Source of the DNA: Planctomycetaceae bacterium | GTDB taxonomy: Bacteria > Planctomycetota > Planctomycetia > Pirellulales > Lacipirellulaceae | DNA: 24,084 nt | Direction of reading: 5' to 3' | NCBI GenBank assembly: GCA_002713555.1 | Contig: PATG01000083.1 | Coordinates: 1,837-25,920, forward strand | In this document: positions 22,175-24,084 of the stretch, piece by piece | How the letters are laid out: each line of letters starts with the position of its first letter | How positions within the stretch are numbered: the first letter of the stretch is position 1 | Translations under genes and position numbers: made by a program | The notes under the pieces: model-generated | Databases searched by the model: none | The model's input: only the letters and a program-made list of their open reading frames with translations | Told to the model about the DNA's origin: nothing

Positions 22175-24039
22175 GCATACGTACGACCAGCGAAAAAGCA
22201 GACGCGGTTGGTCTGTTCCCTTTTCTTGCCGTCTTGCTTTGCACGATGGGTGCACTTTTGGTGCTCCTGGTTGTCATGGCGCAGCGAGTTGGGAAGTCTG
22301 GGATCAAAGAGATCCCCACTCCGTCCACAACTCCAACGCCAAATGTTGCTGCTCTTGACAATTCTCAACAGATTGCAGATCTGACTCGCAAGCTGGCAGA
22401 AGTTCATGAATACGAGCAAAAGATCGCAAAACACGGGCAGCAAGCTGAAAAGCAACTTCAAGTGGAGCAAGAGCGACTTAGTCACCTGGAACAACACACT
22501 CGCCAAATTGAACACGAGCTTGCTCGTTTAACTATTGCAGCAAAGCAATTAGAAGCGACAGAAAAAAATCGCGTGATTGACCAGGGGCAAGCCGAGAGGC
22601 AGCTTGCTCATCTGAAAAAGCTGATTTTAGAGACGCAAGATCAGTTGGAAGAAATGCGAGAGGAAGAGACGCAAAAAAAGTCTTATGCAATTGTTCCATA
22701 CAAAGGACCCCATGGCACACACCGTAGGCCAATTTACATTGAATGCAGTGCAGAAGGAATTGTGTTGCAGCCTGAAGGAATTCGATTGCAGGGGAGTGAT
22801 TTTTTAGCAACTTCCTGGCCGGGGAACCCCTTGGCTGCCGCCTTACGCGCGTCGCGTGAATACTACAACGAAAAGGCAATCCGTTCAGGTCTTTCGGAGC
22901 CACCCGATCCCTACCCCATGATTTTGATTCGGCCAAATGGGATTCGACAATACACGATTGCTCGTGCAGCAATACAATCTTGGGACTCAGACTATGGATA
23001 CGAATTTATCGATAGCGACTGGCAGCTCGACTACCCTGAACCATTCGATCCACAGCTTGCTCAAGTGCAAGAGCACGCACTGTTTGTGGCACGCGATCGC
23101 TTAAAGCGGCTGGTGCAATCTGCCCCCAGTCGATTTCAAGGGATTGGTAGCGGGCAGCAAGGAAGTCGTGGTGGAGGGAGATCCGGGGCTGGTGGTTGGG
23201 GGACTGGCAATCACAGGGAGGGATCCGATGGACTCGCCCAGGAGAATCATGGCAATTCCAGCGGACTTTCAAATGGTCCGGGGGGAAATGCTTTGGCGAG
23301 CAGCAAAGATTCCAATCGGACAGATGGCGAATCACGATACGGCGCACTAGCAGATGATTCGGTGGGTTCGGACGGGAATCGACAATCGTCTGATTCTGCT
23401 GGATCTCCAAATGGCACTCTGGCGGAATCTTCTGGAAACTCTGGGGATTCGACTCTTGATCGATATTCTCAAACGGGTGGATTGTCTGGAACTAGTCAGG
23501 GTTCCGGTGCACAGGGCACAAGTGCCAGCGAGACTTTTACGGGAACCAGTGGTGGTAATGGGCAGGCCTCTGCACATGGAAATTCTGCAGCCGAGAATGC
23601 CAGGTCTGGAGGGACGGGGGCTGCAGGCGGACAGCAAAAAAGTATTGCCGATTCACGTGGTTCGAATTGGGCCATTCAAAAAGGTAGTCCCGGGGCCGTA
23701 CCCATTCGCCGTACGATCCAAGTGGTGGTGCGTGAAGATCGTATGGCCTTGTTGCCCAGTCGGCATGAAACTAGTGGAGTGGGGGCAATCGGTACGGAGA
23801 TTTCACTTGAGCAGTCTGGGACTCAGATCTCTGAAGAATTTGTGATGGCCTTGCGCGAACGAATGGAAGATTGGGGGATTGCTGGTAGCGGATTGTATTG
23901 GCGCCCTGTCTTAGAACTCAACATGGGCCCCGACGCAAGTTATTCGGCATTCCAGATAATGCGTCTATTAAAAGACTCTGGTGTTGAAGTTCGTTTGCCA
24001 GAAACGGCCAGCAAGGAGCAAACCAATGCGCAGCGCTAG
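22171..24039 (+). CDS. ExbD/TolR-like membrane protein with Ser/Gly-rich linker
   Basis: A 622-residue protein with a short cytoplasmic start, one membrane helix (about 14-36, GLFPFLAVLLCTMGALLVLL), a coiled coil (about 64-170) and a folded domain at about 171-315 (RRPIYIECSAEGIVLQPEG, IRPNGIRQYTIARAA). A Ser/Gly/Asn-rich linker follows at about 320-500, then a C-terminal domain (500-610). That domain's end, LELNMGPDASYSAFQIMRLL, then KDSGVEVRL, looks like the periplasmic ExbD/TolR fold. Position and helix suggest the stator partner of the upstream channel protein, with which it shares ATGA. The PF-x-D motif of ExbD is PFLA here, so the usual ion-carrying Asp is absent, and no acidic residue lies in the helix. 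There is no OmpA-like peptidoglycan-binding domain that I recognise. Function is inferred from context only. Confidence 0.75.
   Translation: MSIRTTSEKADAVGLFPFLAVLLCTMGALLVLLVVMAQRVGKSGIKEIPTPSTTPTPNVAALDNSQQIADLTRKLAEVHEYEQKIAKHGQQAEKQLQVEQERLSHLEQHTRQIEHELARLTIAAKQLEATEKNRVIDQGQAERQLAHLKKLILETQDQLEEMREEETQKKSYAIVPYKGPHGTHRRPIYIECSAEGIVLQPEGIRLQGSDFLATSWPGNPLAAALRASREYYNEKAIRSGLSEPPDPYPMILIRPNGIRQYTIARAAIQSWDSDYGYEFIDSDWQLDYPEPFDPQLAQVQEHALFVARDRLKRLVQSAPSRFQGIGSGQQGSRGGGRSGAGGWGTGNHREGSDGLAQENHGNSSGLSNGPGGNALASSKDSNRTDGESRYGALADDSVGSDGNRQSSDSAGSPNGTLAESSGNSGDSTLDRYSQTGGLSGTSQGSGAQGTSASETFTGTSGGNGQASAHGNSAAENARSGGTGAAGGQQKSIADSRGSNWAIQKGSPGAVPIRRTIQVVVREDRMALLPSRHETSGVGAIGTEISLEQSGTQISEEFVMALRERMEDWGIAGSGLYWRPVLELNMGPDASYSAFQIMRLLKDSGVEVRLPETASKEQTNAQR
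23128..23670 (+). repeat. Ser/Gly/Asn-rich low-complexity coding segment
   Basis: About 180 codons (residues 320-500 of the ExbD-like protein) are dominated by Gly, Ser, Asn, Ala, Thr and Gln, with no hydrophobic clusters. It should be an extended, flexible linker between two folded extracytoplasmic domains. No exact tandem unit is visible, so it is compositional rather than a clean repeat. Confidence 0.7.
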
Positions 24040-24084
24040 GGGAGTTCTTGATAGTGGAACCGAAGATTCGGGCCAGGATTCCTT
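24026..24084 (+). CDS. Start of a third operon gene, truncated by the window
   Basis: An ATG at 24026 has AAGGAG (24013-24018) seven bases upstream, the best Shine-Dalgarno sequence in this operon, and overlaps the end of the ExbD-like gene by 14 bases. The frame is open to the window end and reads MRSARGVLDSGTEDSGQDS. Nothing can be said of function from 19 residues. The overlap implies a third co-translated component of the channel operon. Confidence 0.6.
   Translation, partial: MRSARGVLDSGTEDSGQDS

Noticed and set aside
20639..24084. Calling the last operon a Zorya defence system outright
   Set aside because: Only the layout of the channel subunit is similar. The partner lacks the pore Asp and a recognisable peptidoglycan-binding domain, and no ZorC, ZorD or ZorE gene is in the window.

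Overview
The window looks like a chromosomal segment of a planctomycete, most likely of the Pirellulales type. This rests on gene content and protein style: a pyrophosphate-type phosphofructokinase, an archaeal-type short phosphatidylserine decarboxylase with an unusual N-terminal extension, an M24 peptidase next to accB-accC, an excisionase-like small HTH protein, and a large ExbD-like protein with a Ser/Gly/Asn-rich linker. The taxonomic call is inference from protein families, since no rRNA or marker gene was searched. Most genes are housekeeping. Genes lie on both strands in short runs, with weak Shine-Dalgarno sequences and intergenic gaps of 100-500 bases. No tRNA, rRNA, CRISPR array, transposase or phage gene is visible.

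Layout. 1-924: end of an unrecognised gene. 1134-6452: a sugar-acid/pentose-phosphate block, with a PfkB-family kinase (KDG-kinase-like) divergent from gnd, a mannonate-oxidoreductase-like SDR and zwf. 6565-7665 (minus): a nucleotidyltransferase-HD fusion protein. 7939-12684: a plus-strand run of DAHP synthase, phosphatidylserine decarboxylase, phosphatidylserine synthase, riboflavin synthase and rsmA. A 132-base inverted-repeat element sits between the last two. 12709-13820: a small HTH protein divergent from hisB, with a 29-base near-palindrome between them. 13868-18545 (minus): PPi-type phosphofructokinase, accC, accB and an M24 aminopeptidase. 18546-20104: a structured leader and queC-queD. 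20105-20638: a noncoding stretch rich in hairpins. 20639-24084: a translationally coupled operon of a MotA/TolQ/ExbB-type channel protein with a long helical tail, an ExbD-like partner and the start of a third gene.

How the genes work together. Zwf and Gnd form the oxidative pentose phosphate branch. The SDR and the kinase fit uronate/2-keto-3-deoxygluconate use, so the block may link sugar-acid breakdown with NADPH supply. PssA and Psd make phosphatidylethanolamine in two successive steps, while AccB and AccC supply malonyl-CoA for fatty acids. QueC and QueD act in 7-deazaguanine (queuosine precursor) synthesis.

The best candidate for something undescribed is the last operon. Its channel subunit has a ZorA-like layout (four membrane helices, then a tail of about 290 residues). 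Its partner has an ExbD/TolR-like membrane helix in which the position of the usual ion-carrying Asp is Ala. Other second-look items are the MITE-like repeat at the ribE stop codon, the palindrome upstream of hisB, the structured regions around queCD, and similar ACTC/GAAAC repeat leaders directly upstream of zwf and accC.
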